Source: Gammaproteobacteria bacterium (GTDB taxonomy: Bacteria; Pseudomonadota; Gammaproteobacteria; Burkholderiales; Burkholderiaceae_C). From it: a DNA stretch of 8,166 nucleotides. The stretch is taken from the NCBI GenBank assembly GCA_030054245.1, contig JASGCH010000050.1:1-8166 (forward strand), written 5' to 3'. The position numbers and the translations under genes were made by a program. Below the pieces are notes generated by a model, which was not told the origin of the DNA, searched no databases, and worked only from the letters and a program-made list of their open reading frames with translations. The stretch's first letter is position 1. Each line of letters begins with the position of its first letter. Of this stretch, positions 1 to 5,876 are shown piece after piece.

Positions 1-200
1 CTGGTATCCCAAAATTGATTTTCTAATAGGTCCATTTCTATACCTAAGTGGCCGCATAGATTGAGGTATGAATAAGCGTTCTGATGGTAACGAATGGCAA
101 AGGCCCGAGTAACTAAGCCATTATAGAGGACATCGTAAGGCACAGCAACGGATTTTTCAACCAAATCTGTACTAAAACATAAAAAAACGGTTTCAGGCAT
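1..200 (-). CDS. Rieske [2Fe-2S] domain protein, N-terminal part (runs off left edge)
   Basis: The minus strand from ATG 198-200 stays open to the window edge and gives 66 residues starting MPETVFLCFS. The segment YSYLNLCGHLGIEMD (about residues 43-57) resembles the first cluster-binding box of small Rieske-type proteins: Cys49 and His51 form the C-x-H pair, followed by an aromatic-Asp segment (QFWD). The second C-x2-H box would lie beyond position 1. In Betaproteobacteria a short Rieske protein of unknown partner often follows the rluC/HAD phosphatase pair, which fits the context. The start ATG overlaps the phosphatase stop (ATGCCTGA, 8 nt), so translation is probably coupled; no Shine-Dalgarno sequence is visible. 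It presumably acts as a cytoplasmic electron-transfer or redox protein, but the substrate is unknown. Confidence 0.72.
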   Translation of the reverse strand, partial: MPETVFLCFSTDLVEKSVAVPYDVLYNGLVTRAFAIRYHQNAYSYLNLCGHLGIEMDLLENQFWDT

Positions 201-843
201 GAGGTAACAACCACTCGTGTAAACTAGCTACCGTGGTAGCCACAAAGATAGGCTGGGTTATCACCAGCTCTGAGTGTAAATGAGCACCATAGCTTACTCC
301 AACAGCGGCACAGTTGGCTTGATGCGCCATTTCTATATCAAAAGTGGTATCGCCTATCATCAAGGTTTTGGTAGACATAACCTGTGATTCTTGCAGGATT
401 TCATTGAGCATTTGGGGATGGGGTTTACTTTTGGTTTCATCTGCGGTGCGCGTGTAATCAAAATACTGTGCTAAATTACATTGCTTCAGAGCTAAGTCTA
501 ACCCTTGACGAGTCTTGCCGGTAGCTATAGCCAATTGGTAGCCAGCAGATTTTAAGGCTATTAAAAGCTCTAATATGCCATCGAATAAGGCATTTTGGTG
601 GTAGTCCTGACGATAATGATGTTGGAATTGTTTGGCTAACTCTGGGTATAAATGCGGAGGCATTTCTGGAGTTAAGTAGCGTACAGCAGAGCTTAGGCTT
701 AAGCCAATGACCTGGGAAATCGGTTGATCTTTAGGTAAGGGGTAGTTCAGGTCATGGAAGGCCATCGTGATGCAATGTGACAATGTACCGATGGAGTTAA
801 ATAAGGTACCATCCCAATCAAAGGTAATCAGCTCGTAGTTCAT
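193..843 (-). CDS. HAD-superfamily hydrolase (phosphoglycolate-phosphatase-like, subfamily IA)
   Basis: The product is 216 residues from ATG 841-843, starting MNYELITFDWDGTL. All four HAD motifs are present: I, DWDGT with nucleophile Asp9 and acid/base Asp11; II, Thr108 in AIATGK; III, Lys140 in KSKPHP; IV, GDTTFD with Asp165 and Asp169 for Mg2+. Residues about 15-85 form the helical cap typical of subfamily IA, as in Gph and related small-molecule phosphatases. The true substrate cannot be read from sequence; phosphoglycolate, pyrophosphate or a sugar phosphate are all possible. A TTG two codons upstream (847-849) is in frame, but the ATG matches the family start. The start lies inside the 3' end of rluC (26-nt overlap) and no ribosome-binding site is evident, so expression probably depends on translational coupling within the rluC operon. 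Length is normal for the family. Confidence 0.9.
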   Translation of the reverse strand: MNYELITFDWDGTLFNSIGTLSHCITMAFHDLNYPLPKDQPISQVIGLSLSSAVRYLTPEMPPHLYPELAKQFQHHYRQDYHQNALFDGILELLIALKSAGYQLAIATGKTRQGLDLALKQCNLAQYFDYTRTADETKSKPHPQMLNEILQESQVMSTKTLMIGDTTFDIEMAHQANCAAVGVSYGAHLHSELVITQPIFVATTVASLHEWLLPHA

Positions 844-1789
844 TGGCAATATCAGGTGTGTTAGGTGGGTAAGTTTTTAAGAAGCTTCTAAAGGCTGGGT
901 GTATGGGGGCAGTTAATTGCACATTTTTTTGGTCTAAGGGGTGACTAAGCGAAAGTTTCCAAGCATGTAATAGTAAAGCCGAATGTCCTTGAGAGGCTAG
1001 TCGTTTGTTAAGTGCAAACGATCCGTATTTTTCATCGCCAATGATGGGAAACCCATAGTGGGCTAAGTGTACGCGAATTTGGTGGGTGTGTCCGGTATGA
1101 ATTTTTAATTCCAGCAATGAAAAATCCATTAAATATTGTACTTGAATGACTTCAGTCAAGGTCAAAACGCCTTGACCTGGAGGTACTACTTGGACGACCA
1201 TTTGATTTTCTTTAGTGGGTCCAACGACCCGGGTTTTTTTTAAGGAGAGTTCTAAATGCCTAAGGTCTTGGGGCCACAGTCCACTGACGATGGCTAAATA
1301 GTGCTTACCCATGGTGCGCTTTCTGAGTTGCTCTTGTAATGCTCTTAAAGCACTTCTTTTTTTAGCCACTAGAAGTAAGCCGGAAGTACTTTTATCAATT
1401 CTATGGACTAAGGATAAATCACTATTTGGATATTGAGATCGTAGTAATTCAATGACACCAAAACTAACACCACTACCGCCATGTACAGCCAAATCGTTGG
1501 GTTTATTAACCGCCATCAGGTAATTATCTTCGAACAATAAGGAGAGTTTAATTTTAGGGACATGGTGGTCAGTATGAGATGAAGCCGTGCGCAAAGGAGG
1601 GATGCGGAGTATATCGCCGGTTACTAAATGATAATAGGGGCTAACTCGGCCCTTATTGACTCTTAATTCACCGGTTCTAATAATTTTGTAAAAGTGGTTT
1701 TTGGGAACCCCCTTAAAGTAGCTGACCAGAAAATTATCGATTCTTTGATGGTGGTGGGCTTCTGGGATAGATAAATTAATTATAGGCAT
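818..1789 (-). CDS. rluC: 23S rRNA pseudouridine synthase RluC
   Basis: RluC isomerises specific uridines of 23S rRNA (955, 2504 and 2580 in E. coli) to pseudouridine. From ATG 1787-1789 the product is 323 residues. An N-terminal S4 RNA-binding domain spans about residues 15-65 (RIDNFLVSYFKGVPK, then GELRVNKGR). The catalytic domain carries HRIDKSTSGLLLVAKKRSAL with catalytic Asp132, and the C-terminal signature TGHTHQIRVHLAHYG. AVHGGSGVSFGVIE closely matches E. coli RluC, separating it from RluD. A GTG at 1862-1864 would add 25 residues with no family counterpart, so the ATG is preferred. Only TTTTTTT separates the ATG from a TATAAC box, with no Shine-Dalgarno sequence, so the mRNA may be leaderless. 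It is divergent from rne, as in E. coli, and heads the operon with the phosphatase and Rieske genes. Confidence 0.95.
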   Translation of the reverse strand: MPIINLSIPEAHHHQRIDNFLVSYFKGVPKNHFYKIIRTGELRVNKGRVSPYYHLVTGDILRIPPLRTASSHTDHHVPKIKLSLLFEDNYLMAVNKPNDLAVHGGSGVSFGVIELLRSQYPNSDLSLVHRIDKSTSGLLLVAKKRSALRALQEQLRKRTMGKHYLAIVSGLWPQDLRHLELSLKKTRVVGPTKENQMVVQVVPPGQGVLTLTEVIQVQYLMDFSLLELKIHTGHTHQIRVHLAHYGFPIIGDEKYGSFALNKRLASQGHSALLLHAWKLSLSHPLDQKNVQLTAPIHPAFRSFLKTYPPNTPDIANELRADYL

Positions 1790-1796
1790 AAAAAAA

Positions 1797-1804
1797 GTTA
1801 TAAT
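1797..1804. promoter_or_regulatory. Putative symmetrical bidirectional -10 element
   Basis: The octamer GTTATAAT contains a perfect TATAAT on the plus strand (1799-1804) and TATAAC on the minus strand (1802-1797). The minus-strand box ends 7 nt before the rluC ATG, the distance expected for a leaderless transcript. The plus-strand box would start RNA near 1811, just before a run of strong hairpins. -35 elements are poor in both directions (TTAATT at 1776-1781 for plus, a TC-rich stretch for minus), so promoter strength is uncertain. Confidence 0.4.
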
Positions 1805-1810
1805 GGGTGA

Positions 1811-2240
1811 TGTATTGGAGAGAGAAGCGATGGTTCGCACAGACCGTTGCGCCCTCGGTTTCACCGAGACCTACACCGGTCTTGTAATTATGATGGCTTG
1901 CCCTAGGTTGTGCAAACCATCTTAAGATTGTAATCGAGGGAGTTGGTAACACCCATGTAAGAAGAGTAAGGTGTCCAGCTTTTTTGACGGGTTATTTCAT
2001 AGAGCTCGTAGAGGGTTACGGGAGACCTCTATTCGAGAACAAGGGCAGGACTACTGCATGGGTGCACTTGGTGTACCGTGCCTCATCGTTGCAGGGCTTT
2101 CCTTGCACAATAGTGGGATTTACTGGTTGGTCACTTACTGCGTTTTGCACTTCTCACAGCCGAGGTTGGGCTGTTCGGGTCGCAGTAAAGCCAGTGTGCA
2201 ACCGGCTTGAACCAAGGATTTTCTTAGAACTAGGAAAAAT
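1811..2240 (+). ncRNA. Unidentified structured RNA candidate (independent RNA or distal rne leader)
   Basis: This stretch is richer in G+C than the AT-rich sequence after it, has no recognisable protein, and is packed with potential helices. Stems seen: 1827-1834/1843-1850 (8 bp, two G-U); 1854-1859/1863-1868 (6 bp); 1869-1871/1879-1881 (overlapping option); 1892-1896 plus 1898-1901 with 1912-1915 plus 1917-1921; 1938-1944/1948-1954 with an A-A mismatch; 2005-2014/2026-2037 (10 bp, one 2-nt bulge); 2061-2067/2071-2077 (7 bp) on a GCA/TGC base; and a nested arm 2103-2109/2195-2201, 2123-2126/2191-2194, 2135-2142/2181-2188 (8 bp perfect), 2156-2161/2169-2174. I looked for landmarks of RNase P RNA, tmRNA, 6S RNA, SRP RNA, group I and II introns, tRNA and rRNA on both strands and found none. 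The strand is inferred from the perfect TATAAT at 1799-1804. Ends are estimates: the left from that box, the right from where composition becomes AT-rich. No intrinsic terminator is clear, so it may read through into rne. Confidence 0.42.
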
Positions 2241-2375
2241 TTTATAACTAACGATTGTACTTAAGCAAGTAGTTTGAAAAATAAATGGTGTTTTTAATCT
2301 ATATTGAAAGTAAATTTTGAGGTGGCTAATGAAAGCCCAACCATAAAATCTGGATATAAATATATGAAAATAATT
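2241..2375. other. AT-rich spacer between the structured region and the rne promoter
   Basis: I see no gene here. The only structure is a modest hairpin at 2321-2342 (GGT-GGCT paired with AGCC and ACC around a 2-nt bulge). Several A/T runs resemble -10 boxes, but none is paired with a convincing -35. Confidence 0.5.
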
Positions 2376-2404
2376 TTGACACTAACGCAGGGAACCCGTA
2401 TTCT
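2376..2404 (+). promoter_or_regulatory. Sigma70-type promoter for rne
   Basis: A perfect -35 TTGACA (2376-2381) is followed by a 17-nt spacer and a -10 TATTCT (2399-2404, 4 of 6 matches to TATAAT). This predicts a start near 2411 and an rne 5' untranslated region of about 185 nt, shorter than the 361-nt E. coli rne leader but long enough for leader-based control. It is the best promoter match in the window. Confidence 0.65.
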
Positions 2405-2407
2405 GTA

Positions 2408-2455
2408 ACCCATACACTGAAGTGGCTAAAATTTAACTTTGGTGATGTGTAGGGT
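2408..2455 (+). promoter_or_regulatory. Hairpin at the 5' end of the predicted rne leader
   Basis: ACCC(a)TACAC at 2408-2417 pairs with GTGTAGGGT at 2447-2455, a 9-bp stem with one bulged A. The loop is 29 nt and can form a smaller internal stem. It sits at the predicted transcript start. In E. coli RNase E autoregulates by binding leader hairpins, and a similar role here is inference. The descending strand contains AGGG, which could also serve as a ribosome-binding site for the short ORF at 2461. Confidence 0.4.
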
Positions 2456-2460
2456 ATAGG

Positions 2461-2592
2461 ATGTACTGCCACGAGGATGTCTTTTTTATGGATAAAAAAG
2501 AAATTTTAAAAATCAAACTACTCGGCATAATGATAAAATCGGCCAATTATTTTTCAATAAGATTGAAAAATAACGCAGCTAATAAGGAGTAG
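2461..2592 (+). CDS. Possible 43-codon leader ORF upstream of rne
   Basis: ATG 2461 opens a frame of 43 codons (MYCHEDVFFMDKKEILKIKL, then a Lys/Ile/Asn-rich tail ending NNAANKE) and stops at TAG 2590-2592, directly after the AAGGAG of the rne ribosome-binding site and 3 nt before the rne ATG. AGGG at 2451-2454 lies 6 nt upstream of its ATG, a reasonable Shine-Dalgarno sequence, and the predicted rne transcript start lies about 50 nt upstream. An alternative start is ATG 2488. The peptide matches no family I recognise. Its composition could simply reflect AT-rich DNA, and the internal inverted repeat at 2547-2573 argues that the sequence is constrained as RNA. If translated, terminating ribosomes would be placed at the rne start. 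Confidence 0.25.
   Translation: MYCHEDVFFMDKKEILKIKLLGIMIKSANYFSIRLKNNAANKE
2547..2573. repeat. Perfect 12-bp inverted repeat just upstream of the rne ribosome-binding site
   Basis: TTATTTTTCAAT (2547-2558) is followed by AAG and its exact reverse complement (2562-2573). The resulting RNA hairpin would end 10 nt before AAGGAG. It could be an AU-rich structured RNase E site used for autoregulation, or a protein operator. It lacks a trailing U-run in the plus direction, so it is not an obvious terminator. Confidence 0.7.
2584..2589 (+). promoter_or_regulatory. Shine-Dalgarno site of rne
   Basis: AAGGAG with 6-nt spacing to ATG 2596 is a near-ideal ribosome-binding site. It fixes the rne start, and MKKMLINATQ is the conserved family N-terminus. 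It also overlaps the last two codons of the candidate leader ORF. Confidence 0.85.
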
Positions 2593-2595
2593 CGC

Positions 2596-5037
2596 ATGAA
2601 AAAAATGTTGATTAACGCCACCCAAAATGAAGAAAGAAGGTTGGCTATCATAGAAGGTAACAAATTACTGGACTATGAAGTGGAAGTAAATGGCCGAGAA
2701 CTTAGGAAGGGAAGCATTTACAAAAGCAAAATTATTCGCCTTGAACCGTCGCTCGATGCTTGTTTTGTTGACTATGGCGTCGGAAAAAATGGTTTTTTGC
2801 CCTTTAAAGAAGTGGCAAAAATGTATTATAAAAGCGAGTCTTCGACTTCTACGCAAGCACTAAAAATCCAAGAAGCACTGACTGAAGGACAAGAGTTGAT
2901 CGTACAGGTAGAAAAGGATGAGCGGGGTAAAAAGGGTGCCGCACTGACTACTTTTATTTCGTTGGCGGGTCGATATGTGGTACTGATGCCCAATAACCCT
3001 AAAGGCAGTGGTGTCAGTAGAAAGATCGAGGGTGATGAACGAAAAGATGTCAAGGAGGTGGTTGAAAATCTGAATTATCCTGAAGGAATGTCGATTATTG
3101 TTCGCACTGCTAGCTCAGGTCGCTCGGAAACTGAATTGCAAGAGGATATCAATTATTTGGTGAAACTTTGGTCTGAGATTAAGCAATCGGCCTCTGAAAA
3201 CCTAGGTGCATTTCTGATTTTTCAGGAGTCTGATTTGGTTATTCGTGCTATTCGGGATTACTTTGAGCCAAGTATCGAAGAGATATTAATAGATTCCGAC
3301 GAAGTTTTCCAGAGGTTGAAAAAATTTGTCAAGAAGATCGTTCCCGAATTTGAAAATAGGGTGATTTTTTACCAAAACGATTTGCCGTTGTTTAGCCGCT
3401 ATCAGGTTGAATCTCAAGTTGAAACGGCGTATAAGCGGGAAGTGAAGCTACCCAGTGGTGGTTCTATTGTGATTGATATTACCGAAGCTTTGGTCGCTAT
3501 AGATGTTAATTCCGCGCGTGCTATTAAGGGGGGAGATATTGAAGAAACCGCGACGCAAACCAACTTGGAAGCCGCAGAGGAAGTATGCCGACAAATCATA
3601 TTGCGAGATTTGGGTGGGTTGATTGTCGTGGACTTTATCGATATGGATAAAAAAGCCAACCGCGTAGAGGTCGAGAACCGAATGCGGGAAGGTATGAAAA
3701 ATGATAAGGCTCGATTCCAAATGAATAACTTGAGTAGATTTGGATTGTTAGAGATGAGCCGACAAAGGCTACGGCCCCATTTGACGGAGGGTATGAGTAG
3801 CAATTGTTCACATTGTGGAGGAACAGGTAGGGTCGTTGATGTGCAGAGTTTTGCATTACAAATGCTTAGAATACTTCAACAATACGCGGTGCATGATAAT
3901 GTAGAAGTTATTCGACTCAAAGTACCTGTAAAGGTAGCGACCTTTTTATTTAACGAAAAAAGGCAGCAGATTATCGACCTTGAGCTTCGGCAAAAAATTC
4001 AAATAAAAATTGTTCCCGATAAAGATTTATCGCCACCTAACTATTTGGTGGACAAGCTCAGCATGGACGACAAGCTCAGTGTAGATGAAATGCTGGAGCT
4101 AGAAAGCGGCAGAGTCCAATCTCAACCTGAGACCGAGAAACAACACCGTCGAGACTTTAATGGAGATCGTCGGTCGCATAGTGCTAGACCCGATGTACCT
4201 CCAGTAGCTTTAATCCAGAATAAGGTGGAAGCAGATCGTGTGCCTGATAAAAGCATGACGGTCGAACCAAAATCTTCTCTGAGTGGTTGGTTTCGATTTC
4301 TAAAATCTTTATTTTCTCATTCAGATGAAAATCAGAGTAATGCGGGCACAAAGCGTGCGGCAACGAAAAATAATGTAGATAAACCAAATACTTCGACCAT
4401 ACCTGTTACACCACCGGTGGCTACCCATCTTACCACTGCGAACGAGAGCAATTCATCTGAGGTGGCTCCTACCAACAAACCAAAGAGCTACAAGGTGGTT
4501 TCAGGAAAATCTGAAATGAAAGGTGCTTCAGATGACAAGCATAAGATGGTAGCATCGAGTAGCAAGTCGACTAAGCCAGTTCCTGTGGATAAAGATGCCA
4601 AGGCAAAGTACCCGGTAAACAAGAGAAGGAATGACGCCATACAAGCTAAGCCAGTGTCTATAGCGGTAAACCCTAGGGACTTGGAAGAAGGGGGGAAACT
4701 TCCTAAGCCGGTCAGTAGCGAGAGTTCGAGTTATCAACCCGTTAAAAATCATCTAGATGTTAAATTATCAAACCAAGAATTAAAAGTGGGCGTTCGAAAA
4801 GAGTTACACCCTAAGAAACCCGTCTTATTTGAAGATGAGGTGCAGTCTATTTTATCTAACAGTAAACTTGAATTGGTGCAGACCAATCGCGAAAAATATG
4901 ATAAAATACAAATACTTATTCGTATGCAACTAGCGGAAGTGCATTATCCACCTGCTAGGCCCCAAAGAACCCAAGTTTCATCGGAACCCTTGGTTTTGGT
5001 GGAAACCAAAACTGCGCTAAACTATATGATGAATTAG
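2596..5037 (+). CDS. rne: Ribonuclease E
   Basis: RNase E is the essential single-strand-specific endonuclease that starts mRNA decay and matures rRNA and tRNA precursors. The 813-residue product has an N-terminal catalytic half (about 1-490) and a disordered half. The S1 domain spans roughly 38-118 (GSIYKSKIIRLEPSLDACFV). Catalytic Asp303 (AIDVNSAR) and Asp346 (VVDFIDM) and the zinc-link Cys404/Cys407 (CSHCGGTG) fall at exactly the E. coli positions. The C-terminal half (about 505-813) is rich in Ser, Lys, Pro and Thr. It contains an amphipathic GWFRFLKSLFS at 564-574 that matches segment A, the inner-membrane anchor of E. coli RNase E (565-585). It is shorter than the E. coli scaffold (1061 residues). 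A C-terminal LVLVETK (799-805) may be a conserved beta/gamma end motif, a weaker call. Upstream elements suggest leader-mediated autoregulation. Confidence 0.97.
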   Translation: MKKMLINATQNEERRLAIIEGNKLLDYEVEVNGRELRKGSIYKSKIIRLEPSLDACFVDYGVGKNGFLPFKEVAKMYYKSESSTSTQALKIQEALTEGQELIVQVEKDERGKKGAALTTFISLAGRYVVLMPNNPKGSGVSRKIEGDERKDVKEVVENLNYPEGMSIIVRTASSGRSETELQEDINYLVKLWSEIKQSASENLGAFLIFQESDLVIRAIRDYFEPSIEEILIDSDEVFQRLKKFVKKIVPEFENRVIFYQNDLPLFSRYQVESQVETAYKREVKLPSGGSIVIDITEALVAIDVNSARAIKGGDIEETATQTNLEAAEEVCRQIILRDLGGLIVVDFIDMDKKANRVEVENRMREGMKNDKARFQMNNLSRFGLLEMSRQRLRPHLTEGMSSNCSHCGGTGRVVDVQSFALQMLRILQQYAVHDNVEVIRLKVPVKVATFLFNEKRQQIIDLELRQKIQIKIVPDKDLSPPNYLVDKLSMDDKLSVDEMLELESGRVQSQPETEKQHRRDFNGDRRSHSARPDVPPVALIQNKVEADRVPDKSMTVEPKSSLSGWFRFLKSLFSHSDENQSNAGTKRAATKNNVDKPNTSTIPVTPPVATHLTTANESNSSEVAPTNKPKSYKVVSGKSEMKGASDDKHKMVASSSKSTKPVPVDKDAKAKYPVNKRRNDAIQAKPVSIAVNPRDLEEGGKLPKPVSSESSSYQPVKNHLDVKLSNQELKVGVRKELHPKKPVLFEDEVQSILSNSKLELVQTNREKYDKIQILIRMQLAEVHYPPARPQRTQVSSEPLVLVETKTALNYMMN
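4051..4086 (+). repeat. 18-nt tandem duplication inside rne
   Basis: Two adjacent 18-nt units begin with the identical GACAAGCTCAG (4051 and 4069) and encode DKLSMD and DKLSVD (residues 486-497), just after the catalytic half. The 3' parts of the units have diverged, so the duplication is not recent. It lies where catalytic and disordered halves join, a region tolerant of length change. Confidence 0.65.
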
Positions 5038-5129
5038 TGGGTTAAGCTAGGTTTTTATGGGGCATTTATAGAGCAGTTATGGGGAGGTGGGCAGTATTTT
5101 TGGTATAAAGGGCTAATCATTTGGAGTGT

Positions 5130-5834
5130 ATGCAAGCAGAAGATCAAAAAAGAGCATGGGTGCGCACCGTCTTTGACGCCGTGGCAGATAATTATGATCT
5201 GATGAACGATGTGATGTCATTAGGGCTACATAGATGGTGGAAAACTTATATGGTCAAAATGGCTGACATCCAATTAGGGCAAAATATTTTGGATGTAGCC
5301 AGTGGTACTGGAGATATCGTTAGCAAAATAGCCAGAAAAATCGGGTCTAGCGGTATGATGGTGCAAACCGATATCAACGAAGAAATGTTGCGCCGAGGGC
5401 GTGATCGATTGATCAATGAAGGCATTTTAGTACCCTCTGTTTTGTGCGATGCCGAGTATTTGCCATTTGCAGATGGCATTTTTGACAAAGTATTTATAGC
5501 CTTTGGTTTACGCAATGTCAGTAATAAACCAGCCGCTATCCAAGAAATGTATCGAGTTCTGGCATCTCATGGAAGGCTATATGTATTAGAATTTTCTAAG
5601 GTTATACCGCCACTAAAAGCGAGTTATGATAAATATCTGGATTTTGTTTTGCCTTGGTTGGGGGATAAGGTCGCCCATAATAGGGCTAGTTACGAATACC
5701 TAGCAAGCTCAATTCATCAGCACCCAGATCAACAAACTTTAAAGGCTATGATTCTGGAAGGTGGATTCTCGCAGGTAGATTATCATAATTTAAGTGGGGG
5801 GATTGTTGCACTTCATATTGGCTATAAGTCCTAA
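5130..5834 (+). CDS. ubiE: Demethylmenaquinone / 2-methoxy-6-polyprenyl-1,4-benzoquinol C-methyltransferase UbiE
   Basis: UbiE performs the SAM-dependent C-methylation step of ubiquinone and menaquinone synthesis. From ATG 5130 the product is 234 residues. YDLMNDVMSLGLHRWWK (22-38) is the first family signature; LDVASGTGD (54-62) is SAM motif I; AFGLRNVSNK (124-133) and GGIVALHIGYKS at the C-terminus are diagnostic. The second signature region reads RVLASHGRLYVLEFSK (142-157), where the family usually has RVLKPGG. The N-terminus is short: the THFGFQTV segment of E. coli UbiE has no counterpart, and a stop at 5106-5108 prevents extension. A TTG at 5121 would add only three residues and overlaps the GGAG used as ribosome-binding site (5123-5126, only 3 nt before the ATG). 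It lies 92 nt after rne and may be cotranscribed. TATAAA at 5104-5109 has no good -35. The usual ubiJ/ubiB neighbours are absent. Confidence 0.95.
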   Translation: MQAEDQKRAWVRTVFDAVADNYDLMNDVMSLGLHRWWKTYMVKMADIQLGQNILDVASGTGDIVSKIARKIGSSGMMVQTDINEEMLRRGRDRLINEGILVPSVLCDAEYLPFADGIFDKVFIAFGLRNVSNKPAAIQEMYRVLASHGRLYVLEFSKVIPPLKASYDKYLDFVLPWLGDKVAHNRASYEYLASSIHQHPDQQTLKAMILEGGFSQVDYHNLSGGIVALHIGYKS

Positions 5835-5837
5835 AGT

Positions 5838-5852
5838 CCACCCTTGCGGTGG
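5838..5852. repeat. Small GC-rich palindrome between ubiE and nagZ
   Basis: CCACC (5838-5842) and GGTGG (5848-5852) form a 5-bp stem around CTTGC, 3 nt after the ubiE stop and 24 nt past the nagZ stop on the opposite strand. With no T-run on either side it is not a standard intrinsic terminator. Its place between convergent genes suggests a role in mRNA 3'-end formation or stability. Confidence 0.4.
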
Positions 5853-5876
5853 CCTAAAATGATACCCAACATGAAA

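Noticed and set aside
1790..1864. N-terminal extension of RluC from GTG 1862
   Set aside because: The 25 extra residues have no counterpart in RluC, and the segment carries the promoter and a hairpin instead.
1935..1975. Similarity of GAGTTGGTAACACCC to the 3' end of 16S rRNA
   Set aside because: The match is short; the flanking conserved 16S sequence (the AAGTCGTAACAAGG and anti-Shine-Dalgarno ends) is absent.
1811..2240. RNase P RNA or tmRNA identity for the structured region
   Set aside because: The GAGGAAAGTCC and ACAGAA core of RNase P RNA, and the tRNA-like T-arm and tag-peptide frame of tmRNA (including permuted forms), are not present on either strand.
1971..2247. Two overlapping plus-strand reading frames of 79 and 87 codons in the rluC-rne gap
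   Set aside because: They overlap in different frames, resemble no family, lack convincing ribosome-binding sites, and lie in a helix-dense segment, so they look like chance openings in a structured RNA.
2665..4752. Several minus-strand reading frames of 60-130 codons inside rne
   Set aside because: They are antisense shadows of rne with no family resemblance or ribosome-binding sites.
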